From Methylonatrum sp040877625 (GTDB lineage: Bacteria > Pseudomonadota > Gammaproteobacteria > Nitrococcales > Aquisalimonadaceae): 64,000 bases of DNA. Below, one piece after another: positions 1 through 7,375 of this stretch. The first letter of the stretch is position 1, and every line of letters starts with the position of its first letter. The notes beneath the pieces were generated by a model. It had not been told where the DNA came from. It was given only the letters and a program-made list of their open reading frames with translations, and made no database searches. The stretch spans positions 1 to 64,000 of the forward strand of contig JBBDNK010000017.1 in NCBI GenBank assembly GCA_040877625.1, given 5' to 3'. The position numbers and the translations under genes are program-made.

Positions 1-38
1 CTACGTCCTGGACAGGGAAAATGGTGCCAGGCCCCTAT

Positions 39-1433
39 CTACAGCACCTTTTCAGCCTCCAGGGCCAACCGCGAGCGCTCCACATCCTGGAGGGTGATGT
101 GTCCGGCATGCGGCCAGCGGCGGAACCGCTGCACCAGGTAGGTCATGCCGCAGGTGGTGGCCGTCAGATAGGGGCTGTCGATCTGGTTCACATTACCCAG
201 ACAGACAACCTTGGTGTTACGCCCCGCGCGCGTCACCAGACTCTTCACCTGCTTGGGCGAAAGATTCTGCGCCTCGTCGATGATCAGAAAGGTATCGTTG
301 AATGTCCGACCACGCATGAAACTCGGTGAGCGATACAGCACCCGCCCGGACAGCATTTCCTTCGTAGCGGCCGCCGCCCAGCCGTCGTCGGTACGCAGCA
401 GAGCCTCCAGATTATCCTGAATTCCGCCCATCCAGGGCGCCATCTTCTCCTCCTCGGTACCGGGGAGAAAACCGATATCCTCGCCCATGGGGATGGTCTC
501 CCGGGTCACGATGATGCGCTCGTAACGCCGTTCCTCGTAAATCTGGTGCAGCCCCGCGGCCAGCGCCATATACGTCTTGCCGGTACCGGCGGCGCCAGCC
601 AGGGTAACCATGTCGATGTCCGGGTCGAGCAGAATATTGAGGGCAAAATTCTGCCGCACGTTATGCGCCGTAACGCCCCAGACGGCGTGCCGATCACCAC
701 GGAAGTCACGGCAGACTTCCAGCACGGCGGTATTGCCGTCATTGGTGCGGACTATCGCCTCGAAGCCGCCCTCCTCGCTCTCCACCACCAGCAAGCCGGG
801 CGTCCAGTCCGCCACCGACGGCCCGGTGAGCCGATACCAGGTACGCCCCGACTGCTTCCAGGATTCGATGTCAGTGCCCAATTCCTCCCAGAAAGCGTGC
901 CCCGCGACCAGGATACCGCTGCTCATGGCGTCGATGTCGTCGATCACCCGGTCATTACGGTAATCCTCCACCGGAATGCCGAGGGCAGCGCATTTAACGC
1001 GCAGATTGACGTCCTTGCTGACCAGGATCACCGTCTCGTCGGCGCGCTGACTTCGCAGGTACTGCACTTCGGCAATGATGCGATTATCGGCGGACGTGGT
1101 ATCCAGACTCGGCGCCTGCCCGTTCTCCGCGGGCAGCAGAAAGAACAGCCGACCCTCGGCGCCGGCGGCGTCCGGGTGCAGAGCGACGGGGACACCTTCC
1201 CGAACCTGGTCCTGATCCACCTGGTCGAGCAACATGCCGAGATTGCGGGTCGCCTGACGGGCGCTGCGCGAGGTATCGGTCGTCCCGCGCTTGAGGTGAT
1301 CAAGCTCCTCCAGAACGGTCATGGGGATGATAACGCTGTGTTCCTTGAACTTGCAGATGCTGGCGGGATCGTGGATGAGGACGTTGGTATCGAGGACGTA
1401 GGCGCGACGCGCCTTCTTGTCGATTCTGACCAT
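39..1433 (-). CDS. PIN domain-PhoH family ATPase
   Basis: This 464-residue cytosolic protein joins an N-terminal PIN nuclease domain (about residues 12-155, with DTNVLIHDP near 15-23) to a C-terminal PhoH P-loop ATPase (Walker A GAAGTGKT at 280-287, Walker B LIIDEAQ near 383-389). Known PIN-PhoH proteins couple ATP-driven RNA unwinding to RNA cleavage; the exact substrate here is unknown. The frame stays open up to 1613, but ATG at 1433 has GGAGGT five bases before it, and the extra 60 residues are Ala/Arg-rich without family resemblance, so the shorter start is used. It is a single gene; no PhoAT-type antitoxin reading frame is evident immediately upstream. Confidence 0.93.
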   Translation of the reverse strand: MVRIDKKARRAYVLDTNVLIHDPASICKFKEHSVIIPMTVLEELDHLKRGTTDTSRSARQATRNLGMLLDQVDQDQVREGVPVALHPDAAGAEGRLFFLLPAENGQAPSLDTTSADNRIIAEVQYLRSQRADETVILVSKDVNLRVKCAALGIPVEDYRNDRVIDDIDAMSSGILVAGHAFWEELGTDIESWKQSGRTWYRLTGPSVADWTPGLLVVESEEGGFEAIVRTNDGNTAVLEVCRDFRGDRHAVWGVTAHNVRQNFALNILLDPDIDMVTLAGAAGTGKTYMALAAGLHQIYEERRYERIIVTRETIPMGEDIGFLPGTEEEKMAPWMGGIQDNLEALLRTDDGWAAAATKEMLSGRVLYRSPSFMRGRTFNDTFLIIDEAQNLSPKQVKSLVTRAGRNTKVVCLGNVNQIDSPYLTATTCGMTYLVQRFRRWPHAGHITLQDVERSRLALEAEKVL

Positions 1434-1617
1434 GGCACCTCCGGTCGGCGCTGAGAGCCGGGAACGGCCTGCTGCGGCCGCCCCGCACATGTCTTGCAGA
1501 ATAGCGCCTTCGACAACGCCGCACCAGCGCCGCGCAACGACCGCGGCCGGTCGGACTGCGGGCCGGAGCAGAGCGCCGCGACTGATCAAAACCCGGGAAA
1601 CTTTGATCATCACCGCA

Positions 1618-2493
1618 CTACATCAGGACGATCAATAACAGCGGCAGCATGAACAGCGACAGAATCGTGGAAATGATAATCAGGCTGGCGGTCGCGTTCG
1701 GATCCCGGTCGAAACGCAGAGCAAACAGGTAATTGAACACCGCTACCGGCATGCTGCATTGCAGTATCAAAACGCCTCGCGCAACGCCTTCAAGGCCGAA
1801 TAGTTCCGCCACCAGCCAACCGACGGTCACGCCCATGCCCAGGCGGAGCAGCGACAAGCCGAATGCCAGACGCATGTTCATCACTTCCAGACGCGCCAGG
1901 GACACGCCCAGAGTGAGCAACATGATGGGGATGGTGAACGCGCCGAGCAGAGCCGTCGTGCTATCGATCCACTGCGGAACCGGCACATCCAGCAGCATGA
2001 TCGGCACGGCCAGCAGCACTGCATAAACCAACGGCGCCCTGAGCAGGTGCACCGGCGACCCGGCGCCTGAATACAACCAGACTCCGAACGTGAAATTGAC
2101 CACCGAGGCCACAGCGAACACCACAACCGCCAGTGCCAGGCCGTGTTCGCCGAACGCGAACAGCGATAACGGCAGGCCCATGTTGCCTACATTGGCAAAC
2201 ATCAACGGCGGCAGATACGTGCGCTGGGGCATATTCAACAGCCACAGCACCAGCCCGCCGATGATGCCGAAAAGTACCAGCGTGGTAACCGAGGCCAACC
2301 CAAGCTCGCCCAGCACACGCGGGTCCAGGTCGATTCGGGTCAAGGTCGAGAAGATCAGGCACGGCGTGCCGACCAGCGTCACCAACTCGGATAGTCCACG
2401 CGTATCGAATGGCTGACCGAGACGGCCCCAGCCCCATCCCAGCGCGATGCAGACAAACACCGGGAAAATTACATTGAACAACTCCAGCAGCAT
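1618..2493 (-). CDS. AEC (auxin efflux carrier) family transporter
   Basis: An inner-membrane protein of 291 residues made almost entirely of hydrophobic helices, about ten, split into two halves around residues 140-160. It matches the AEC/malonate-type permease family in length and in the N-terminal pattern LFNVIFPVFVCIALGWGWGRLG. Family members export or exchange small organic acids; the substrate here cannot be read from sequence. A TTG at 2511 would add six residues, but no convincing ribosome site precedes either start, so the ATG is preferred. It is divergent from the sugar dehydrogenase gene across about 127 bp. Confidence 0.85.
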   Translation of the reverse strand: MLLELFNVIFPVFVCIALGWGWGRLGQPFDTRGLSELVTLVGTPCLIFSTLTRIDLDPRVLGELGLASVTTLVLFGIIGGLVLWLLNMPQRTYLPPLMFANVGNMGLPLSLFAFGEHGLALAVVVFAVASVVNFTFGVWLYSGAGSPVHLLRAPLVYAVLLAVPIMLLDVPVPQWIDSTTALLGAFTIPIMLLTLGVSLARLEVMNMRLAFGLSLLRLGMGVTVGWLVAELFGLEGVARGVLILQCSMPVAVFNYLFALRFDRDPNATASLIIISTILSLFMLPLLLIVLM

Positions 2494-2620
2494 GACTGTC
2501 TCTGTGGTCAACCGGGGCCATCATCTTGCCACGGTCGGTGGGCCATATTCGATAAGCAGCTCCATAAGGCTCGGTCATGAAATTCAAAGCTAAGCTCACG
2601 GATGAGCACGTGGAGGACAA

Positions 2621-3970
2621 ATGAAAGGGAACGCGTTCACCATGGCGGTGGGCATTCTGGCGTTGTGCCTGGCTGCTGCAGACAGCATCGGCGCCGCGGA
2701 TCCGCCGGACTGTGACGATGACAACGGCGGACTGATACTTCCGGATGGCTTCTGCGCCCTGGAGGTGGCAAACGGCCTCGGCCATGCCCGCCACATCACG
2801 GTAGCCGACAACGGCGACATTTACGTGGCATTGCGGGAGCGCGACGGCGAAGTTGGCGGCATCGCTGGCCTGCGGGACAACAGCGGTAACGGTCGCATGG
2901 ACGAGCGGATCCGTTTCGGCGAGTCCGGCGGCACCGGTATCGGCCTCCATGAAGGCTTTCTCTATTTCGGCGAAGATCAACGGGTTCTGCGTTACCGCTT
3001 GCAGGAGAAACACCTGGGGCCGGAAGACGATCCGGAGGTTATCGTCCACGACTTCCCGGCGCAGCAAAGCCACGCAAGCAAGTCTTTCACCTTCGACGAC
3101 GAGGGCAATCTCTACGTCAATGTAGGCGCACCCTCGAACAGCTGCCAGGCCGAAGACCGCAGCCCCGGATCACCCGGCCGCGCGCCCTGCCCGGACCTGA
3201 ATACCGCCGGCGGCATCTGGAAGTTCGACGCCACCGCCGAGGGGCAGACCCAGGCCGACGGCGTACGCTACGCGACCGGCATTCGCAACGCCTTGGCGAT
3301 TGCCTGGAATCCGCTTGATGCGCAGTTATATGTGGTTCAGCACGGACGTGATCAACTGTCCGCGAACTGGGGCCAGTACTACGACGATGGGGCCAACGCC
3401 GAATTACCCTCCGAGGAGTTTCTGCGGGTCACCGAAGGGGCGGATTTCGGCTGGCCCTATTGCTACCACGACCCGCGGCGAAACCGCCGTATGCTGGCGC
3501 CGGAATACGGCGGCAACGGCCGCAATCCGGGCCTGTGCAACGACCGCTATCCGCCGCCGGAACTGGCATTCCCTGCGCATTACGCCCCCAACGCGCTGCA
3601 TTTCTACCAGGGAGAACAGTTTCCGGACCATTACCGGAACGGGGCCTTTGTCGCCTTTCACGGCTCCTGGGACCGGGCGCCGCTGGAACAGCACGGTTAC
3701 ATGGTGGCATTCGTGCCCATGGATGAAGACGGCCGAGTAACCGAAGGCAAGGCCTGGGAGGTATTCGCGGACGGATTCGCCGGCAAGGATTCAATCGACA
3801 GCCCGGACCAGGCCGCGCACCGCCCCATGGGGCTTGCCGAAGGCCCGGACGGCAGCCTGTACATCAGCGATTCCCGGGAAGGGCGGATCTGGCGCGTGAT
3901 CTATCAGGGCGATGAACCCCAGACCCTGCTCGGCCGGCAGGCCGAAGCGCTGATCCGCTGGCTGCAATAA
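2621..3970 (+). CDS. periplasmic glucose/sorbosone dehydrogenase family protein
   Basis: A 449-residue exported protein with an N-terminal signal sequence ending near residue 24 (cleavage likely after a GAA-type site) and a six-bladed beta-propeller of the soluble PQQ sugar dehydrogenase/L-sorbosone dehydrogenase family. Typical blocks are visible: DNGDIYVALRERDG, ATGIRNALAIAWNPLDAQLYVVQHGRDQL, FGWPYCYHD, FVAFHGSWDRAPLEQHGY and GLAEGPDGSLYISDSREGRIWRV. The His and Arg residues of the catalytic and PQQ pocket in this family lie in the RNALA and HGRD blocks. Several paired cysteines suggest periplasmic disulfides. GGAGG at 2612-2616 fixes the ATG at 2621. Substrate specificity is not determinable. 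Confidence 0.85.
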   Translation: MKGNAFTMAVGILALCLAAADSIGAADPPDCDDDNGGLILPDGFCALEVANGLGHARHITVADNGDIYVALRERDGEVGGIAGLRDNSGNGRMDERIRFGESGGTGIGLHEGFLYFGEDQRVLRYRLQEKHLGPEDDPEVIVHDFPAQQSHASKSFTFDDEGNLYVNVGAPSNSCQAEDRSPGSPGRAPCPDLNTAGGIWKFDATAEGQTQADGVRYATGIRNALAIAWNPLDAQLYVVQHGRDQLSANWGQYYDDGANAELPSEEFLRVTEGADFGWPYCYHDPRRNRRMLAPEYGGNGRNPGLCNDRYPPPELAFPAHYAPNALHFYQGEQFPDHYRNGAFVAFHGSWDRAPLEQHGYMVAFVPMDEDGRVTEGKAWEVFADGFAGKDSIDSPDQAAHRPMGLAEGPDGSLYISDSREGRIWRVIYQGDEPQTLLGRQAEALIRWLQ

Positions 3971-4029
3971 ACTCCCCCGGGTATTGACGTAAAACAATGC
4001 TCGCGGACAGAAATCATTCCACGGCATGA

Positions 4030-4219
4030 GGTCGGTGGGGTCGGATGCCCGGTTGGCGCGACTCGCGCAGCCCCGCCCCGAAGGCCGCCCGGCCCGAAGG
4101 GTGGCCGCAAGGATGCGGCCACCGGCCGTCAGCACATGGATGTGCTGTCGGCCGGCCAGGCCTTCGGGGCGGATCAGGCGTAGCGTGGAGCGCCAACCGG
4201 GCATCCGAACCCACCGACC
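4030..4219 (+). repeat. long palindromic element, copy 1
   Basis: A 190-bp hairpin-forming element between two convergent genes. The outer arms 4030-4059 and 4190-4219 are complementary at 29 of 30 positions. A second stem pairs 4073-4086 with 4159-4172. The centre holds two hairpins: GGTGGCCGCA (4100-4109) with its exact complement at 4114-4123 around AGGA, and a 12-bp stem (4124-4135 with 4142-4153, one mismatch) around ATGGAT. The core is shared with 27658-27788, while the arms differ in sequence yet remain complementary. It has no coding potential; open frames running through it follow the palindrome and are not genes. Confidence 0.9.
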
Positions 4220-4253
4220 GGATCCGAAGCCAAGGCAACAACAGGCAGCCCCG

Positions 4254-5153
4254 TCAGCGCTGTTGTTGCACCGCCAGAGCCACACCCAGCACTGCAACAC
4301 CGATGCCGACCAGTGCCATAAGCCCCAGCCGTTCACCGAACAGCAACCAGGCCTCCACAGCGGTCACCGGCGGCACCAGATAGAACAGGCTGGCCACGCT
4401 GGAAGCGGCACCCCGGCGAATCAGGGTCATCAACAACATGATCGCGGCAATCGACAGCCCGAAAACCAGCCACAGCAGGGTCAGCACAAAGGTCGGCGTC
4501 CAGTCGATCGTATGCGTCTCGAGCACCACGGCCGCCGCACCCAGCACCAGGGCTGCCCCCACATACTGAATCAGCGTGCCGCTCAGCAGATCCATACCCG
4601 TGCAATAACGCTTCTGATACAAGGTGCCCACCGAAATGCCCACCAGTGCCAGCAACGCCAGAAGCACCGCATCCAGACCGAAATCGGTGAACATGCGCCC
4701 CATCGACCCCGGCTCCAGTTGCTCCCCCAGCACCAGGACCACGCCCACCAGGCCGAGCATGATGCCCAGCCATTGCCGGCCGCTGATCCGCTCACCGAGC
4801 CAGGGCCTGGCCAGAATGGCCATCAGCAGAGGCTGCAGCCCGACGATCAACGCAACCACACCAGCCGGCATGCCCCGATAAATGGCGGAAAACACACTGC
4901 CCAGGTACACGCCGTGCACCAGCACACCCGCCACAGCGATGTGCACGCGCAGCCGGAAATCCGCCGGCAGGGACGCCCCGACAACGCGCAGCAGCACCGA
5001 CAATACCAGCAGCGTCAGGACAAAGCGGATGAACAGAAACGTCAGGGGTTCCGCGTAGGGCAGACCGAAGCGGGCACCAATGAAGCCGGTGCTCCACAAA
5101 AACACAAACAGGAAAGGCATGACCTGCAGCCAGAGGCTTGTAAGGCGGGGCAT
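4254..5153 (-). CDS. EamA (DMT) family permease
   Basis: A 299-residue inner-membrane protein with about ten predicted helices arranged as two EamA repeats (roughly residues 10-140 and 155-295). It begins WLQVMPFLFVFLWSTGFIGARFGLPYAEPLTFLFIRF, typical of drug/metabolite transporters, and has PLLMAILARPWLGERISGRQWLGIMLGLVGVVLVLGE at the end of the first repeat. Family members export amino acids or other small metabolites; the substrate is unknown. GGAG six bases before the ATG supports the start. It lies 27 bp after the DUF3108 gene on the same strand and is probably the last gene of the yajG-like/DUF3108 transcript. Confidence 0.88.
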   Translation of the reverse strand: MPRLTSLWLQVMPFLFVFLWSTGFIGARFGLPYAEPLTFLFIRFVLTLLVLSVLLRVVGASLPADFRLRVHIAVAGVLVHGVYLGSVFSAIYRGMPAGVVALIVGLQPLLMAILARPWLGERISGRQWLGIMLGLVGVVLVLGEQLEPGSMGRMFTDFGLDAVLLALLALVGISVGTLYQKRYCTGMDLLSGTLIQYVGAALVLGAAAVVLETHTIDWTPTFVLTLLWLVFGLSIAAIMLLMTLIRRGAASSVASLFYLVPPVTAVEAWLLFGERLGLMALVGIGVAVLGVALAVQQQR

Positions 5154-5180
5154 GAAATCTCCGGCTAGGAATACATGTAA

Positions 5181-5948
5181 TTATTCGCGGACCTTGATGA
5201 GCGTCGCCGTTATGGTCTCGCGGCCAATGCGCTCATGACGGACTATTATGGGTATGTAATCGAGTTCGGGCGCAAACCACATCGCCGTCCTGCGCTTGCT
5301 GGAGCCACCGACGTGCTCAACCCGGATGGCATCATACATCCCGGCGCCGGTCTGCACCGACTCCGTGCCCATGACCTCGAAATGGTACTCCTCCACTTCA
5401 CCGTCGTCCTCCACCACCGAGAACGTCATTTCCGTCCGACCGGCGCGCACCGCCTGCATCAGCCGCAACTGAGACAGCAACTGATCCATGGTCTCGCCTT
5501 CAATCGCCACTTCCCACTGCTCATCGCCCCGGCTGGACACACGATTGGTGGCCGGGCTGAAAAACAGCCGGCGATACGCGTTGTTGCCACCTCGCGCGCG
5601 CTGGCGGTAAAAATACTCCCGTGGCTCGATGCCGCCATTTTCCGCTATCCCGAATCGCGTCCACTCCTCGATCCGACCCCGCAAAAGCAGGTCAATCAGC
5701 CCGACCGTCTGCCCCTCGGAACGAAATTCACAGAGGCCGTCGTCACAGCCAAGGCTGCGCGTCAGCCTGGCCGCACGCATGCCGTTGCGCTCGAGTTCGT
5801 AGTCCGCGACAAATGCGGGTAACGCGGAGATCTCATCCACGGCGGCGTTTGCCGAAGGATGCCCGGAACCTGCCGCCGCGGGTAGCAGGCCAGCCTCCGG
5901 AAACACAAGCAGGGCACAAAACCAGATGACGGGGATATGTTTATTCAT
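5181..5948 (-). CDS. DUF3108 domain-containing exported protein
   Basis: A 255-residue protein with an N-terminal hydrophobic signal segment (residues 6-26, ending PAAAG). The rest matches the DUF3108 pattern: PAFVADYELERNGMRAARLTRSL near the start, WTRFGI...EPREYFYRQRARGGN in the middle, and YDAIRVEHVGGSSKRRTAMWFAPELDYIPIIVRHERIG near the end. DUF3108 proteins are periplasmic beta-rich proteins of uncertain role, often proposed to bind lipid-like ligands. It sits 27 bp upstream of the EamA gene and 49 bp after the YajG-like lipoprotein gene, which suggests an envelope-related operon. Confidence 0.85.
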   Translation of the reverse strand: MNKHIPVIWFCALLVFPEAGLLPAAAGSGHPSANAAVDEISALPAFVADYELERNGMRAARLTRSLGCDDGLCEFRSEGQTVGLIDLLLRGRIEEWTRFGIAENGGIEPREYFYRQRARGGNNAYRRLFFSPATNRVSSRGDEQWEVAIEGETMDQLLSQLRLMQAVRAGRTEMTFSVVEDDGEVEEYHFEVMGTESVQTGAGMYDAIRVEHVGGSSKRRTAMWFAPELDYIPIIVRHERIGRETITATLIKVRE

Positions 5949-5997
5949 GGAAGCTTGGAGTCCTTGCCGGAGGCCGTGTTCCCGGACGCCCGAAAAA

Positions 5998-6579
5998 TCA
6001 CCCGGAGGCCGCCAGGAACGCGAGCAGTTGCTCGCTCAGCATGCGCCGTAACGCTGCATCCAGCGTGTCGCTAATCCATGCCCCGTTCTCCTCGGCACCA
6101 GGCCGGTGAGTGACCGTATCAGCATGGCCATGCCGCGCCGAACCAGCCAGCCCTCGGCTGCCGTTTACCGCCTCGAAGCCCAATTCCACGCGCGTATTAA
6201 CCTTCCGCGGAACGTCGCTGGACACCACGTGCTGCAGATCCTTGATCTGCACGGTCAGGGAGCGGGTGGCATTCTCCCGCCACGGCACGGACCTGAAGCC
6301 CTTGCGGCGCAATGCCTCGGCGACGGCCTCCGCCATGACCTGATCGAGTTCCTGATCGGTGGTCAGGCCGGCATCGCCGCTGCGCCGGTTCTCCAGGCGC
6401 CCGAGCTCCGCACTCTGCCGCTGATCGATAACCCGCACGGCCACCTCAGCGTCATTACCGTCACGGGATTCCGCCACATCGGCAGCCGGCGCCAACGGCA
6501 CCACCTGCCCGGTCTGCGCACAGGCGGAAAGCACGGCGGCGGCAAGCAACAGCAGTGAAACTCGGACAACAGATGTCAT
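5998..6579 (-). CDS. YajG-like lipoprotein
   Basis: A 193-residue lipoprotein: its signal peptide ends in the lipobox LSAC, with Cys at about residue 20. The mature part carries a YajG-type domain (VAVRVIDQRQSAELGRL..., a duplex of beta-alpha elements ending in LRRMLSEQLLAFL). E. coli YajG is an outer-membrane-directed lipoprotein of unknown function. A strong ribosome site (GGGGAGG) lies six bases before ATG 6579. It is divergent from the shikimate-kinase-like gene over 112 bp and heads the co-directional set with the DUF3108 and EamA genes. Confidence 0.82.
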   Translation of the reverse strand: MTSVVRVSLLLLAAAVLSACAQTGQVVPLAPAADVAESRDGNDAEVAVRVIDQRQSAELGRLENRRSGDAGLTTDQELDQVMAEAVAEALRRKGFRSVPWRENATRSLTVQIKDLQHVVSSDVPRKVNTRVELGFEAVNGSRGLAGSARHGHADTVTHRPGAEENGAWISDTLDAALRRMLSEQLLAFLAASG

Positions 6580-6691
6580 GAAACCCTCCCCAATTTGACG
6601 GATTTGGTGCGCGATTCAGACGATTTGTGCGACAGCACACTAGCATAAGGTAAAGTACGCGCAGACGATATCCGAACCAGGGACCGGGAGC

Positions 6692-7225
6692 ATGTCTGAC
6701 ACCACCATACCCAACCTGATTCTCATCGGCATGCCGGGCAGCGGCAAGACCACGCTGGGCCGCAGGCTGGCAGCCGACTACGGGCGGCCGTTCGTTGATA
6801 CCGACCTCACTATCGAACACGACCAGGGGCGCAGCCTGCAGGCCATCATGGACACCGGCGGCCCCGATGCCCTGCGCCAGGCGGAAGAGTCCGCCCTGCT
6901 GGCGCTCGACTGCCGAGGGTCGGTGGTCGCCACCGGCGGCTCGGCGGTCTACAGCCACGCCGGCATGACCGCGCTCGCCGACAAGGGTCTGCGTATTTTT
7001 CTGAACGTTCCGCCGGAGACGCTCCGCGCCCGCGTCGGCTGCGGCAGCGGACGTGGGCTGCTGATGCGCCCGGGACAGGATTTCGATGCCCTGCTGGAAG
7101 AGCGCCTTCCCCTTTACCGGCGCTACGCGGACATCACGGTCGAATGCGGCAACGGCAGTGAGGACGAGAGTTATCAGGCACTGAAGCGACAACTTGCGCA
7201 TCTCCCAGGCTGGAGGCCGAGCTAG
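6692..7225 (+). CDS. shikimate kinase family protein
   Basis: A 177-residue P-loop kinase of the shikimate kinase fold. Visible motifs are Walker A GMPGSGKTT (residues 13-21), VDTD with the shikimate-binding Asp, an ALRQAEE segment keeping the substrate Arg, the lid Arg in RGLLMRPG, and ERLPLYRRYAD with the second substrate Arg. Two canonical positions differ: the GGG triplet reads GGS, and the usual FR of the GExxFR motif is LR. It is not next to aroB, so this may be an accessory or diverged enzyme, and activity on shikimate is likely but unproven. AGGGA eight bases upstream supports the start. Confidence 0.8.
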   Translation: MSDTTIPNLILIGMPGSGKTTLGRRLAADYGRPFVDTDLTIEHDQGRSLQAIMDTGGPDALRQAEESALLALDCRGSVVATGGSAVYSHAGMTALADKGLRIFLNVPPETLRARVGCGSGRGLLMRPGQDFDALLEERLPLYRRYADITVECGNGSEDESYQALKRQLAHLPGWRPS

Positions 7226-7252
7226 GGCCACCAGCTGCTATGACCGACGCCC

Positions 7253-7271
7253 TAGGTCGTACGTTGGATAG
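7253..7271 (+). promoter_or_regulatory. conserved upstream block of giant paralogue A
   Basis: TAGGTCGTACGTTG starts exactly 123 bases before the ATG of the first giant gene. A matching block, TAGGTTGCACGTTG, starts 123 bases before the second gene, with 15 of 19 positions identical across the wider block. The half-site TAGGTC recurs after ten bases (7269-7274). The fixed distance argues for a retained cis element, either promoter or operator. No clear -35/-10 pair can be assigned. Confidence 0.45.
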
Positions 7272-7375
7272 GTCTTATCCCCTTCTGTCGATACCCTCAA
7301 CAAAACACCTATTCACTCCGGCGCACGCCAGCGTGATGCGACTCGATTGCGGTGGGAAAGGGGGAAGACCTCATC

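Noticed and set aside
39..1613. Longer form of the PhoH protein starting at 1613
   Set aside because: The strong ribosome site at 1433 and lack of homology in the extra 60 residues favour the shorter form.
4026..5168. A 380-codon frame crossing palindromic element 1 and the EamA gene
   Set aside because: It reads through the repeat and then antisense through a clear transporter gene; Gln/His-rich low-complexity product.
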